A stretch of DNA of 8,146 bases from Alphaproteobacteria bacterium (GCA_024279575.1 JAJRRJ010000006.1:1-8146), one strand, 5' to 3'; positions 1 to 7,114 are shown, counted from the first letter of the stretch. Numbers and translations: made by a program. The notes: generated from the sequence alone by a model not told the origin.

Positions 1-1010
1 CTGTGGGCAATAATTTGATCAAATAGTATAATGAGGCACTGTTTTGTATCAAGATTATAAGTATCTGTTTGCTGGAATAGCATATTTGCCTGTTCCCACA
101 ATGCATTTGCAGAAGAAACTGCCTGCCGGTTACAGGGAATTCCTATAGCTGCGGTTTTAATATTTTGCGCAATCCATTCCATGATCATTTCTCGGGCAAA
201 ACTATTAGCCATTGTATTTTTCTTGTCGGCCAAACCTTCCGCCAGTTTCAGCAGCCTATCCCCGTCATGCCCTATCGGTGACTTGAGCCAGTTTTCAAGC
301 GATACCAACAAGTCGTTTTGCCCCATAATCAGTGCTTGAAAAGCGCGACGTGGTCTGCCCCCGGCAAGACAAACTGCTTCATCCAATTCCTTGCTATCAA
401 GATTGGTGCCAAGCAAAACCTGCTTTACCTGCTCGTCGCTCAGTGTACGCATGGCATGGGCCTGACACCGCGAGCGAATTGTGGGCAGCAGCCGACCCGG
501 ACGGTGTGAAACCAAAACAATATGGGTTTGAGAGGGAGGTTCCTCTAAAGTCTTCAACAGAGCATTTGCCGCATTGCGGTTACAATCGTCCATGGCATCC
601 ACAATCAGGAAACGGTGTCCTGCTCTGCCCCGGGTTTGCTGCAAATGGCGCAAAGTTTTTCGCACGTCATCCACTCGGATTTCAGCATAGAACCCAGTGC
701 CACTGTCTCGCGGTTGGCGCTGCAAAGTGTATAGGTTTGGATGTACTCCCTGCCCCACTTGTTCGACAACGCGCGCGCGTGGCTCATCGCCCGTCTTTGT
801 CAAAACATCGATTGCCAGTTGATAGGCAAGAGTTGCCTTGCCAATGCCCTTTGGGCCGTGCACTAAAATGCCGCCGGGTAACCGGTTGTCGTTAAGTTGC
901 CTGATCAGCAGATCAAAACATCGCTCGTGCCCAATAAGTCTGGCGCTACGAAACGGCGGTAATACCCCTTCAAGTTCATCTGCAAGTTCAATAGTTGAGA
1001 CATCACTCAT
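1..1010 (-). CDS. holB: DNA polymerase III subunit delta' (partial, 3' end beyond window)
   Basis: Delta' is the clamp-loader subunit that helps open and load the beta sliding clamp in the replisome. The frame is open from ATG at 1010 to the window edge (336 codons), close to the usual full length, so only a short C-terminus is probably missing. Visible motifs: a P-loop GPKGIGKAT at residues 52-60, with Ala where Ser/Thr normally binds Mg-ATP, fitting the non-ATPase role of delta'; LLKTLEEPP at 151-159; and the clamp-loader motif TIRSRC at 177-182. The cysteine cluster of the zinc module is absent, as I recall for alphaproteobacterial HolB. The start ATG overlaps the tmk stop in an ATGA, implying translational coupling. 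I see no strong Shine-Dalgarno, which fits coupling. The family call is firm; it is not DnaX, which is longer and has a full Walker A. Confidence 0.93.
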   Translation of the reverse strand, partial: MSDVSTIELADELEGVLPPFRSARLIGHERCFDLLIRQLNDNRLPGGILVHGPKGIGKATLAYQLAIDVLTKTGDEPRARVVEQVGQGVHPNLYTLQRQPRDSGTGFYAEIRVDDVRKTLRHLQQTRGRAGHRFLIVDAMDDCNRNAANALLKTLEEPPSQTHIVLVSHRPGRLLPTIRSRCQAHAMRTLSDEQVKQVLLGTNLDSKELDEAVCLAGGRPRRAFQALIMGQNDLLVSLENWLKSPIGHDGDRLLKLAEGLADKKNTMANSFAREMIMEWIAQNIKTAAIGIPCNRQAVSSANALWEQANMLFQQTDTYNLDTKQCLIILFDQIIAH

Positions 1011-1690
1011 TTGGAAGAAACAGACTTGAGCTCACTAAACTGCCCCTGCACGATTTCCCAGATTTGAGCGGCAATTTCATTTTCGTCACCATCGGCTTGC
1101 ACCACATGGCAGCGTACCGGGTTATCATTTGCAATACTGATAAATGCTTCGCGCAATTCCTGATGCCATTTCAGGTCTTCGCGTTCAAACCGGTCACTAT
1201 TCACAGGGATACCGGTTTCCGTTGCCCTTTGTTCACCCCGCTCAAACGCAATTTTTGGATCCATATCCATAACAATTGTCAGTTCAGGAGCATACCCATC
1301 CAGAGCAAGCTCTTCAATTGCATCAATCAGTTTGGTTTGAACACCACCGGTTAGCCCTTGATAAGCCCTGGTTGAATCGTGAAACCGATCAGAAATGACC
1401 CACTTCCCGGCATTCAAACTAGGCGCAATTAACTGCGTTACATGGTCCAGTCGCGCAGCTGCGAATAACACGGCCTCTGCCCCGGCGCCCCATGCTTCAC
1501 AATGGCCACGCAAAATGAACGAGCGAATAGCTTCCGCTTTCGGGGTGCCCCCGGGTTCACGCGTGCGCACGCTGTCTATGCCCACCTGAGTGAGATGGTT
1601 CAACAAGTGCTTGACCTGTGTAGATTTACCTACCCCCTCACCGCCTTCAAAGGTTATAAATCGGGAGTCATTGAGGGGAGTTTGAGACAT
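1007..1690 (-). CDS. tmk: Thymidylate kinase
   Basis: Cytosolic dTMP kinase, phosphorylating dTMP to dTDP with ATP in dTTP synthesis. The 227-residue product has the family motifs in order: P-loop FEGGEGVGKST at 14-24, the TREPGGTP substrate-binding loop at 43-50, DRF at 101-103 after a hydrophobic strand (WVIS), and a LID-like segment around 151-172 (RGEQRATE...DRFERED). The length is slightly above the usual 205-215, mainly from a short polar N-terminus and a C-terminal extension ending LKSVSSK. The start codon is ATG, with only a weak AAGG about 11 nt upstream. It lies 30 bp downstream of the carboxypeptidase gene and overlaps holB by 4 bp, so the three are probably cotranscribed. A tmk-holB pair is common in bacteria and links dTTP supply to replication. 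Confidence 0.96.
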   Translation of the reverse strand: MSQTPLNDSRFITFEGGEGVGKSTQVKHLLNHLTQVGIDSVRTREPGGTPKAEAIRSFILRGHCEAWGAGAEAVLFAAARLDHVTQLIAPSLNAGKWVISDRFHDSTRAYQGLTGGVQTKLIDAIEELALDGYAPELTIVMDMDPKIAFERGEQRATETGIPVNSDRFEREDLKWHQELREAFISIANDNPVRCHVVQADGDENEIAAQIWEIVQGQFSELKSVSSK

Positions 1691-1720
1691 AAAAATGCGG
1701 GCCTTTATCGTGTCTGACTA

Positions 1721-2878
1721 TCAGAGCCAACCAAGGGTTAGCTCTTTTAAGGCATCAATTGCCTTTCGAACAATTGAACCGTCTTCAATTGTTTCGCCGG
1801 CATAAAGTGGAGCCGTTTGAATCAGTTGTTCATTACAATATACGCGCAGTTCAGCGATTTTGTCCCCTTCAATCACCGGTGGTCGGATTGGGGCCTGATA
1901 AACAATATTTGCGCTTAAACAACGTCGCCCGCCACGGGGCAGATAAAGCTCAAGTTCCCCATCAGCGACCAGTGCAACATTTGGTTTTTCGCCCCCATAA
2001 ATATTGGCATAGCCAACAGCTTCATTGGCTGCAAACGCTGGAATTTGTTCGAATGCCCGCGCCCCCCAGGTGATAAGCTTGCGCGCCTCTTCCGCCCTCT
2101 CACGCATCGTATCAAATCCGTGCAAAACGGCAATTAATCGTCGGCCACCTTCGGTGGTTGAAATAACAATCCCGTATCCGGCAGCCTCTGTGTGTCCGGT
2201 TTTTAACCCATCAACACCAATACCATCATCCAACAAAACATTGCGGTTATTTTGTTTGATCCTGTTCCACTCAAAGCTGGGTTCGGCAAATATTGGATAA
2301 AATTCAGGATACGTTTTCACGATGAAACGCCCCAGCAAAGCCATATCCCTGGCAGTCGTACGCATAAGCGGATCCGGCAGTCCCGTAGAGTTGGTAAAGT
2401 TGGATGCCGTCAATCCAATGTCCTCGGCCATTTCATTCATGATCAATGCAAAAGTGTCTTCAGATCCTGCAATACCCTCTGCAAGCGCGATACTTGCATC
2501 ATTACCGGATTGAATAATCACAGAACGAAGCAGGTTTTCTACAGATACCTTTGAGTTGAGTTCGGCAAACATTGTTGAGCCGCCAGAACTGGCTCCCCCT
2601 TCTCGCCATGCTTTTTCGGAGATAAAAAATTCATCTGAAAGCGATAGGCGTCCGGTTGCAAGATAATCAAACACAACGGCAAGCGTCATCAGTTTGGCCA
2701 TACTTGCCGGTTCCATCGGCGTGTCAGCCGCACTTTGAAAAAGCACCGTCCCCGATCCACTATCCATCAGAATGGCAAAACGCGCTTTAGTGGAAAAATC
2801 CAACTGCGCCATAGACGTGCCCATGCCAAAGATTGACAGACAGACAAAAGAAACAACAATTAAAAATATTTTATGCAC
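1721..2878 (-). CDS. dacF: D-alanyl-D-alanine carboxypeptidase (peptidase S11, PBP5/6 type)
   Basis: Periplasmic serine carboxypeptidase that removes the terminal D-Ala from peptidoglycan stem peptides. With the GTG start at 2878 the product is 385 aa. It has a typical signal peptide (Lys3, hydrophobic core, probable cleavage after the Ala of SMA, residue 24). All three penicillin-binding motifs are present: SMAK at 59-62 (nucleophile Ser59, Lys62), SGN at 124-126 and KTG at 226-228. The last ~100 residues match the PBP5 C-terminal beta-rich domain. The longer frame begins at TTG 2890 but has no ribosome site; GGCGG (2884-2888) sits 5 nt before GTG 2878, and that start puts Lys at residue 3, so I chose it. 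The gene ends in tandem stops TGA TAG. The symbol follows alphaproteobacterial usage (dacF/dacC are interchangeable here); the enzyme class is secure. Confidence 0.93.
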   Translation of the reverse strand: MHKIFLIVVSFVCLSIFGMGTSMAQLDFSTKARFAILMDSGSGTVLFQSAADTPMEPASMAKLMTLAVVFDYLATGRLSLSDEFFISEKAWREGGASSGGSTMFAELNSKVSVENLLRSVIIQSGNDASIALAEGIAGSEDTFALIMNEMAEDIGLTASNFTNSTGLPDPLMRTTARDMALLGRFIVKTYPEFYPIFAEPSFEWNRIKQNNRNVLLDDGIGVDGLKTGHTEAAGYGIVISTTEGGRRLIAVLHGFDTMRERAEEARKLITWGARAFEQIPAFAANEAVGYANIYGGEKPNVALVADGELELYLPRGGRRCLSANIVYQAPIRPPVIEGDKIAELRVYCNEQLIQTAPLYAGETIEDGSIVRKAIDALKELTLGWL

Positions 2879-2899
2879 CAACACCGCCAAATTTTTTGA

Positions 2900-2968
2900 T
2901 ATGCAAATTCAGTTAAAGAAACCACATTACGTGGTTACATCACCAACCTCTATACTTATGCAAATTCA
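2900..2968. repeat. Pair of 12-bp direct repeats (TATGCAAATTCA)
   Basis: TATGCAAATTCA occurs at 2900-2911 and again exactly at 2957-2968, both in the rlpA-dacF gap, with start points 57 bp apart. The right copy lies within the spacer of the possible dacF promoter. The spacing is between 5 and 6 helical turns. This could be a pair of regulator sites or a chance repeat in AT-rich DNA. Confidence 0.5.
2920..2936 (-). terminator. Short hairpin followed by T-rich run (possible weak terminator or leader hairpin)
   Basis: AACCAC and GTGGTT can form a perfect 6-bp stem with a 5-nt loop. Read on the minus strand it is followed by TCTTT, so it could end rlpA transcription weakly, about 75 bp after the rlpA stop. 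The stem is short and only half GC. It lies between the possible promoter (2949-2977) and the dacF start, so it could instead be a structure in the dacF leader. Confidence 0.3.
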
Positions 2969-2977
2969 TGACCGCAA
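2949..2977 (-). promoter_or_regulatory. Possible sigma-70 promoter for dacF-tmk-holB
   Basis: On the minus strand, TTGCGG (2972-2977) and TATAGA (2949-2954) are separated by exactly 17 bp. The -10 matches four of six consensus bases and the -35 only three. It lies about 70 bp before the chosen dacF start. Spacing supports it; the weak -35 and the AT-rich background make chance occurrence quite possible. Confidence 0.3.
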
Positions 2978-3011
2978 TAAGATATACGGGTTTTATCAAA
3001 TCCGGCCCAAA

Positions 3012-4097
3012 TTAAATGTTCAATGCATCGCGCAAAGCCAATATATCTCCAAAAGCCACACCCGGCTTCAATTCAGAGATCAGGAGCTGAATTGTGTTCC
3101 CGCCGGTTCCGTTTTGCAGTGCACGAATATCCACCGCTGCCAATAGCGCAAATTGACGGGCAATCTCATATGTCAGTTCGGAACCGGGGAAAACACCAAG
3201 GTCGTAGGAGCCGGTAAATATGTCCGACTCAACGGAGGCTTTCCAGTTGGCCAGTGCCATATCCCGCTCTGCAACAGCATTTGCCGCTGCATGGGCATCA
3301 GAGACAATCTGACCGGCCTGATCTCCCCCCGCATAGGAAAAAAGACTGGCAAAGGCCCCCAAAAGCCCCCCGCTTTGTCGGCTGATTATGCTGGGTTGAC
3401 GAACAGAACCGGGGCGTGATGTGGGCACCACGCCATCAAGGCCACCCGGGGCATTGATGCTGGCAACCAGATAGGAGGTATCGTCCCCCTCAACCGGTGC
3501 GCGCCCAAGATAAGTCACACGCACTTGTGTAGTTCCCGCATTGATAAATCCCAAAACCTCGGCAGTGCGCCGGGAGAGATCAATAATGCGGTTATTTGAA
3601 AACGGTCCGCGATCGTTAATTCTCACTACCACCGAACGCCCATTGCTGATATTTTTTACCCGCACATAGGAAGGTAACGGCAATGTAGGGTGCGCGCCGG
3701 ACAAATGAAATTGGTCAAAAACTTCGCCATTAGCGGTCAATCGCCCATGGAAATTGGGACCATACCACGAGGCGGTTCCGGTTTTATCATATGAAGGATT
3801 TTCGCTTGGCGTATACCAGCGCCCGGCAACCTTGTATGGCTGCCCAACCATATACCTGCCCCCACCCTTTGGAACATCAAGCGAGGAAGTCACGCGCGGA
3901 GACGCCGCAACCCCAAATGCTGAAACAGAAAATTTTGAGACATTGTTGATGATAGAATTGTTGCCTGAATTTCGGGCGACTGAGTCTGATGTGGGTCCTG
4001 AACAGGCAGCCCCCAACAAAGAAATGCCGACAACTACAGCCCCGCGCATGAAGCTGGGAACGGATATCGCGCGTCCGCAAAAAGTTAGTTTCAGCAT
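3012..4097 (-). CDS. rlpA: RlpA-family septal ring lytic transglycosylase lipoprotein
   Basis: RlpA is an outer-membrane-attached lytic transglycosylase acting on peptide-free glycan strands at the septum. The product is 361 aa from ATG 4097, chosen because GAGG lies 5 nt upstream (4103-4106); the frame extends to ATG 4142 without a ribosome site. A lipoprotein signal ends in LLGAAC (Cys32), with Gly at -3 rather than the usual Leu. The double-psi beta-barrel spans about 105-198: GTASWYG 107-113, TANGEVFD 121-128 and RINDRGPF 159-166. Glu125, Asp128, His136 and Asp162 fall at the spacing of residues I recall as important in Pseudomonas aeruginosa RlpA. A Gly/Ser-rich linker follows, then residues 292-361 resemble a diverged SPOR domain (LGVF, IARQFALLAAVDIRAL, TIQLLI). 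First gene of the minus-strand row, 133 bp from dacF, and a functional match to it. Confidence 0.88.
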   Translation of the reverse strand: MLKLTFCGRAISVPSFMRGAVVVGISLLGAACSGPTSDSVARNSGNNSIINNVSKFSVSAFGVAASPRVTSSLDVPKGGGRYMVGQPYKVAGRWYTPSENPSYDKTGTASWYGPNFHGRLTANGEVFDQFHLSGAHPTLPLPSYVRVKNISNGRSVVVRINDRGPFSNNRIIDLSRRTAEVLGFINAGTTQVRVTYLGRAPVEGDDTSYLVASINAPGGLDGVVPTSRPGSVRQPSIISRQSGGLLGAFASLFSYAGGDQAGQIVSDAHAAANAVAERDMALANWKASVESDIFTGSYDLGVFPGSELTYEIARQFALLAAVDIRALQNGTGGNTIQLLISELKPGVAFGDILALRDALNI

Positions 4098-4389
4098 ATT
4101 TTCCTCAATTTGTTGCTGATAGCTTAACCTAAAAAAATCCATGTCGGTGGAACCTCTACTTCCATGGTTGAGCGAATATTAACGCAACCACCCCAATAAT
4201 AGGCACGCAAGATTTTGCGGCGCCTCAAATCACTATCTTCAGAGAAACCAGTCGCTGAAAAATACAAATACTAAGGAAAGTTGCCCAGATGTTTCTTTGT
4301 TGCTTGCCACACCCGCACCAATCACATAAAGATATCTTTATATCCCCCGAGGCAACCTGACCTTTGAACCAGAAAGACAAAACAGACAC
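4098..4389. other. Divergent intergenic region (rlpA / methionine synthase operon)
   Basis: 292 bp without a gene, holding the promoters for both directions. For rlpA, a minus-strand TATTAT around 4195-4200 is a possible -10 with no convincing -35. For the plus-strand operon, the main signal is the 16-bp palindrome at 4326-4341. Segments 4273-4285 (AAGG, then GTTGCC) can pair with 4351-4364 (GGCAAC, then CCTT), enclosing the palindrome, and TTGCC at 4304-4308 could compete for the same GGCAA. A small hairpin CGCAA/TTGCG lies near 4204-4217. I recognise no known SAM, SAH, cobalamin or folate riboswitch. Confidence 0.6.
4326..4341. promoter_or_regulatory. Perfect 16-bp palindrome, candidate operator of the methionine synthase operon
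   Basis: ATAAAGATATCTTTAT is identical to its reverse complement over all 16 bases and ends 48 bp before the first plus-strand start codon. Its size and position suit a dimeric repressor. From memory it resembles the AT-rich palindromes of SahR, an ArsR-family regulator that responds to S-adenosylhomocysteine and controls methionine-cycle genes in Proteobacteria; I could not verify the motif. It is the only long perfect palindrome I saw in the gap. Confidence 0.5.
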
Positions 4390-5394
4390 ATGTCAAAACT
4401 AACTCAACTGCTTGAAGAAAAAGATTTTTTACTGGCAGATGGTGCCACAGGTACTAATCTGTTTGATTTGGGACTGGAAGCAGGAATGGCCCCGGATGTT
4501 TGGAATCTGGACCTGCCGCAAAATATCACAGCTCTACATAAGTCGTTTCTGGATGCAGGCTCTGACATTTTGGTCACCAATAGTTTTGGTGCATCGTCAC
4601 GTCGGCTCAAATTGCATGACATGCAGGACCGTGTGGCTGAAATTAATGCGCGCGCAGCGCAAATTGCGGCAGAATCTGCGGCAAATATTGGGCGCCCGGT
4701 GGTAATTGCGGGATCAGTTGGCCCGACCGGCGACCTGTTTGCGCCACTTGGGGAGTTAACTTACGAACAGGCAGTTGAAGTTTTTATCGAGCAAATTGAA
4801 GGCCTTAAACAGGGCGGTGCAGATGTGGCTTGGATAGAAACCATGTCAGCACCCGAAGAAATTGCAGCTGCCGTGGAAGCTGCGGTCACAGTGGGATTGC
4901 CCTACACCGTCACGGTGAGTTTTGATACTGCGGGGCGTTCAATGATGGGATTAACCCCTGGTGATTTTGGCACCACAATGGGCAAAAACGCCACTCCCCC
5001 TGAAGCCATGGGGTCAAATTGTGGTGTTGGTGCATCTGACCTGTTGTTTGCTTTACTCGCTTTAACAGATAGCGCAGGTGACATACCGGTAATTGCCAAA
5101 GCCAATGCCGGAATCCCCCACATTAAAGGCGACAGCGTTGTATATTCAGGTACGCCCGATTTAATGGAAACCTATGCCTGCCTTGCAATTGATGTGGGCG
5201 CGCGCATCATCGGCGGATGTTGTGGCAATCGTCCCGAACATGTTGCCCGTATGCGCAAAGCCCTGGATTCCCACGTCAAAGGCGAAAAACCAACCCGGGC
5301 TGAGTTGGAAGAAAAACTGGGTGCTCTGGTCTCCCCCCCAGCCACAAAAGTAAAATCTGAAGGCGGGCGCCGCCGCCGCCGCGCAGCAAACTAG
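4390..5394 (+). CDS. bmt: Homocysteine S-methyltransferase family protein (split MetH homocysteine module / betaine-homocysteine methyltransferase)
   Basis: Zinc-dependent (beta/alpha)8 enzyme that activates homocysteine thiolate for methylation to methionine. In 334 aa it shows the family motifs: LLADGATGTNL 14-24, GSVGPTGDL 108-116, and the zinc ligands Cys211 (GSNCG) and Cys277/Cys278 (GGCCGN). Databases often call this group betaine-homocysteine methyltransferase. Here the next gene is a corrinoid carrier and a folate methyltransferase follows, so I infer that the methyl donor is methyl-corrinoid and that this is the first module of a dispersed MetH. The end is unusual: after a Pro/Lys linker the protein closes with GGRRRRRAAN, encoded by a run of CGC codons. 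The ATG at 4390 has no clear ribosome site. First gene of the plus-strand operon. The family is firm; donor specificity is inferred. Confidence 0.88.
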   Translation: MSKLTQLLEEKDFLLADGATGTNLFDLGLEAGMAPDVWNLDLPQNITALHKSFLDAGSDILVTNSFGASSRRLKLHDMQDRVAEINARAAQIAAESAANIGRPVVIAGSVGPTGDLFAPLGELTYEQAVEVFIEQIEGLKQGGADVAWIETMSAPEEIAAAVEAAVTVGLPYTVTVSFDTAGRSMMGLTPGDFGTTMGKNATPPEAMGSNCGVGASDLLFALLALTDSAGDIPVIAKANAGIPHIKGDSVVYSGTPDLMETYACLAIDVGARIIGGCCGNRPEHVARMRKALDSHVKGEKPTRAELEEKLGALVSPPATKVKSEGGRRRRRAAN

Positions 5395-5468
5395 TTTTTA
5401 CAACTGAATGGTTTTGTTCAGACAATTCATAGTATTCTCTTGTCATTAAAATCAAACCGGAGACACCA

Positions 5469-6152
5469 ATGTCTGACGACGAACTGAATTTATCAGAGCT
5501 CGATGATACCGAACTTTCAGAACAGATGCAGGATGATCTGTATGACGGGCTGAAGGAAGAGGTTTGCGAAGGCGTGAATATTTTACTTCAACGCAAGTGG
5601 CAACCATACGACATTTTGACCAAAGTACTGGTTCAGGGCATGAAAGCGGTTGGCGATGATTTTCGTGACGGCATTTTATTTGTGCCTGAAGTTTTGCTTG
5701 CTGCCGGTGCCATGAAAGGCGGCATGGGAATATTGCGCCCATTATTGATTGAAACCGGCGCGCCAAAATTGGGGAAAATGGTTGTCGGCACGGTAAAGGG
5801 CGACATTCATGACATAGGAAAAAACCTTGTGGGCATGATGATGGAAGGTGCAGGATTTGAGGTGATCGACCTGGGTATAAACACTGACGCAGACCAGTTC
5901 CTTGCCGCAATTGATGAACATAAACCAGATATTTTAGGCATGTCAGCCCTGCTCACAACCACCATGACCTATATGAAAGTCGTCATTGAGACCCTTAAGG
6001 AAAAAGGAATACGCGACCAGTTGGTGGTGATAGTTGGCGGCGCGCCCCTCAACGAAGAGTTCGGCGATGCCATTGGTGCAGACGCCTATTGCAAGGACGC
6101 AGCGGTAGCCGTAGAAACTGCAAAGCGCCTGCTGACCCAACGGAGTGCCTGA
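5469..6152 (+). CDS. Corrinoid (methyl-B12) carrier protein, B12-binding module of split methionine synthase
   Basis: Carries the cobalamin that shuttles the methyl group between the folate and homocysteine enzymes. Of 227 aa, about 25-95 is the helical cap domain (including FVPEVLLAAGAMKGGM 71-86) and about 103-225 the Rossmann-like B12 domain. The cobalamin signature DxHxxG is DIHDIG at 112-117, with His114 the expected lower axial ligand; SALLTTTM 159-166 and GGAPLN 190-195 are the other loops around the nucleotide tail. The first 34 residues hold 14 Asp/Glu and one Lys, far more acidic than needed for the fold. GGAG precedes the ATG at good spacing. A 74-bp gap separates it from the homocysteine enzyme and the next gene begins immediately after its stop. 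Similar carriers (MtbC, MttC, MtmC) serve methylamine systems, but there is no amine methyltransferase here. Confidence 0.93.
   Translation: MSDDELNLSELDDTELSEQMQDDLYDGLKEEVCEGVNILLQRKWQPYDILTKVLVQGMKAVGDDFRDGILFVPEVLLAAGAMKGGMGILRPLLIETGAPKLGKMVVGTVKGDIHDIGKNLVGMMMEGAGFEVIDLGINTDADQFLAAIDEHKPDILGMSALLTTTMTYMKVVIETLKEKGIRDQLVVIVGGAPLNEEFGDAIGADAYCKDAAVAVETAKRLLTQRSA
6142..6145 (+). promoter_or_regulatory. Ribosome binding site deciding a GTG start
   Basis: GGAG inside the last codons of the corrinoid gene, 7 nt before GTG 6153. It supports GTG as the true start of the DUF1638 gene and indicates translation immediately after the preceding stop. Confidence 0.6.
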
Positions 6153-6815
6153 GTGAACATCAAAGCCAACATCTCTGGCGGAAATGCGCGCAATACCCCG
6201 CACCTCCCCGCACGATTGGGGATTGTGGCATGTGGCGCTTTGGCCCGTGAGATTGAGCAGATCATCAAAGCCAACAAACTGGGTTATGTTCTGGTGAAGT
6301 ATCTCCCGGCCAATTTGCATAACTCTCCTCAGGATATCCCTAACGCAGTTGATAATACCCTGTCGGCCATTTCCACTCAATGCACCTCTCTTCTGGTGGG
6401 ATACGGGGATTGCGGGACTGCGGGAGAACTTGATAAAGTGCTTAAAAAACACGGCGCAACCCGTTTGAAAGGCTCACATTGTTATGAGTTTTTTGCACAA
6501 TCAACTGTGTTTGAAAAGTTACACGACGCGGAGCCGGGTACATTTTACCTCACCGATTATCTGACCCGTCAATTTGATACGCTGGTTTATAAACCACTTG
6601 GTCTTGATCGCCATCCCCAGTTGCGTGATGAGTATTTTTCAAACTATACCCGTTTACTTTATTTGGCTCAAACCCAAGACCCGGCACTCGACCAAAAGGC
6701 ACCAGATGCGGCCAGGCGACTTGGCTTGCGCTACGAACGATTGCAAACCGGATATGGCGCGCTGGAGCCAACCATTCAATCATGCGCCCGCGATTGCGAG
6801 AAAGTATCATCATGA
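6153..6815 (+). CDS. DUF1638 domain protein of the methionine synthase operon
   Basis: A 220-aa protein of the DUF1638 family, whose biochemical role I do not know. Visible conserved-looking motifs: RLGIVACGALAREI at 21-34, a hydrophobic strand leading to GYGDCGT at 83-89, HCYEFF at 109-114, EPGTFYLTD 127-135 and GLDRHPQLRDEYF 150-162. Cys27, Cys87, Cys110 and His109 sit in these motifs and could bind metal or act in redox chemistry; a further pair, Cys211 and Cys215, lies in the tail. No signal peptide or membrane segment, so cytosolic. It starts at GTG directly after the corrinoid stop, and its stop overlaps the next start (ATGA). I recall DUF1638 near corrinoid methyltransferase genes in alphaproteobacteria and methanogens, so a role in corrinoid loading, reduction or protection is a reasonable guess only. 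Confidence 0.85.
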   Translation: MNIKANISGGNARNTPHLPARLGIVACGALAREIEQIIKANKLGYVLVKYLPANLHNSPQDIPNAVDNTLSAISTQCTSLLVGYGDCGTAGELDKVLKKHGATRLKGSHCYEFFAQSTVFEKLHDAEPGTFYLTDYLTRQFDTLVYKPLGLDRHPQLRDEYFSNYTRLLYLAQTQDPALDQKAPDAARRLGLRYERLQTGYGALEPTIQSCARDCEKVSS

Positions 6816-7114
6816 GCAAAGCAACCATCATATACTGGCGCGACATCCCCACCCAAATTGTTGTTGGGCGTGGCCGAAAAGCCATCAAGCACCAGCTCAG
6901 TGATCGCTTTATGGTTGCCGTTGATAAAGCAGCTATGACAGCGGGAAAAGTTGATACGGATTCCTATCTGGCCGATTGGAGAAAAGCGCCCCACAAACTT
7001 GAAACTGAAAACATAGACATCGCAATAAAGCAGCTGGCGGTAGAACTGGAAGCCCAATATCCCACTTCCCGCCTGGCAGACATTGCTCGCAACGGCGGCC
7101 ATGAAGCCCCATAA
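6812..7114 (+). CDS. Small Virulence_fact-family protein in methionine synthase operon
   Basis: A 100-aa soluble protein beginning MSKATIIYWRDIP. I chose ATG 6812 because it overlaps the DUF1638 stop in an ATGA and gives the usual family N-terminus; ATG 6782 would add ten residues inside DUF1638. Features: an N-terminal strand with IIYWRDIPTQIVVG at 6-19, a basic patch GRGRKAIKHQL at 19-29, an alanine-rich helix around 32-45, and WRKAPH 56-61. No Cys, no signal peptide. It fits the Virulence_fact domain (as I recall PF13769), a name taken from a staphylococcal protein and probably misleading here. Tight coupling with DUF1638 suggests that the two act together, perhaps as a complex on the corrinoid carrier. 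Function unknown. Confidence 0.82.
   Translation: MSKATIIYWRDIPTQIVVGRGRKAIKHQLSDRFMVAVDKAAMTAGKVDTDSYLADWRKAPHKLETENIDIAIKQLAVELEAQYPTSRLADIARNGGHEAP

Noticed and set aside
332..895. 187-codon open frame on the plus strand
   Set aside because: It lies antisense inside holB, has no domain-like sequence, and holB has clear motifs.
2098..4142. Extending rlpA to ATG 4142 and dacF to TTG 2890
   Set aside because: Neither upstream start has a ribosome site; the chosen starts have one and give normal signal peptides.
4361..4385. CCTTTGAACC string resembling part of the TPP riboswitch core
   Set aside because: The other conserved TPP elements (CTGAGA upstream and the second arm) are absent, and thiamine control makes no sense for these genes.
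4143..4389. A SAM-II, SAM-V, SAH or cobalamin riboswitch before the methionine operon
   Set aside because: I looked for their conserved cores as I remember them and found none; only a palindrome and loose pairings remain.
4390..5394. Reading the first plus-strand gene as a simple betaine-homocysteine methyltransferase unrelated to B12
   Set aside because: Adjacent corrinoid carrier and folate:corrinoid methyltransferase genes make the split MetH reading more economical, though betaine as a donor cannot be excluded.
5404..5423. CTGAA/TTCAG inverted repeat after the homocysteine enzyme gene (terminator or MetR-like box)
   Set aside because: Only 5 bp, no T run after it, and the half-site spacing (8) does not fit the 5-nt MetR spacing I recall.
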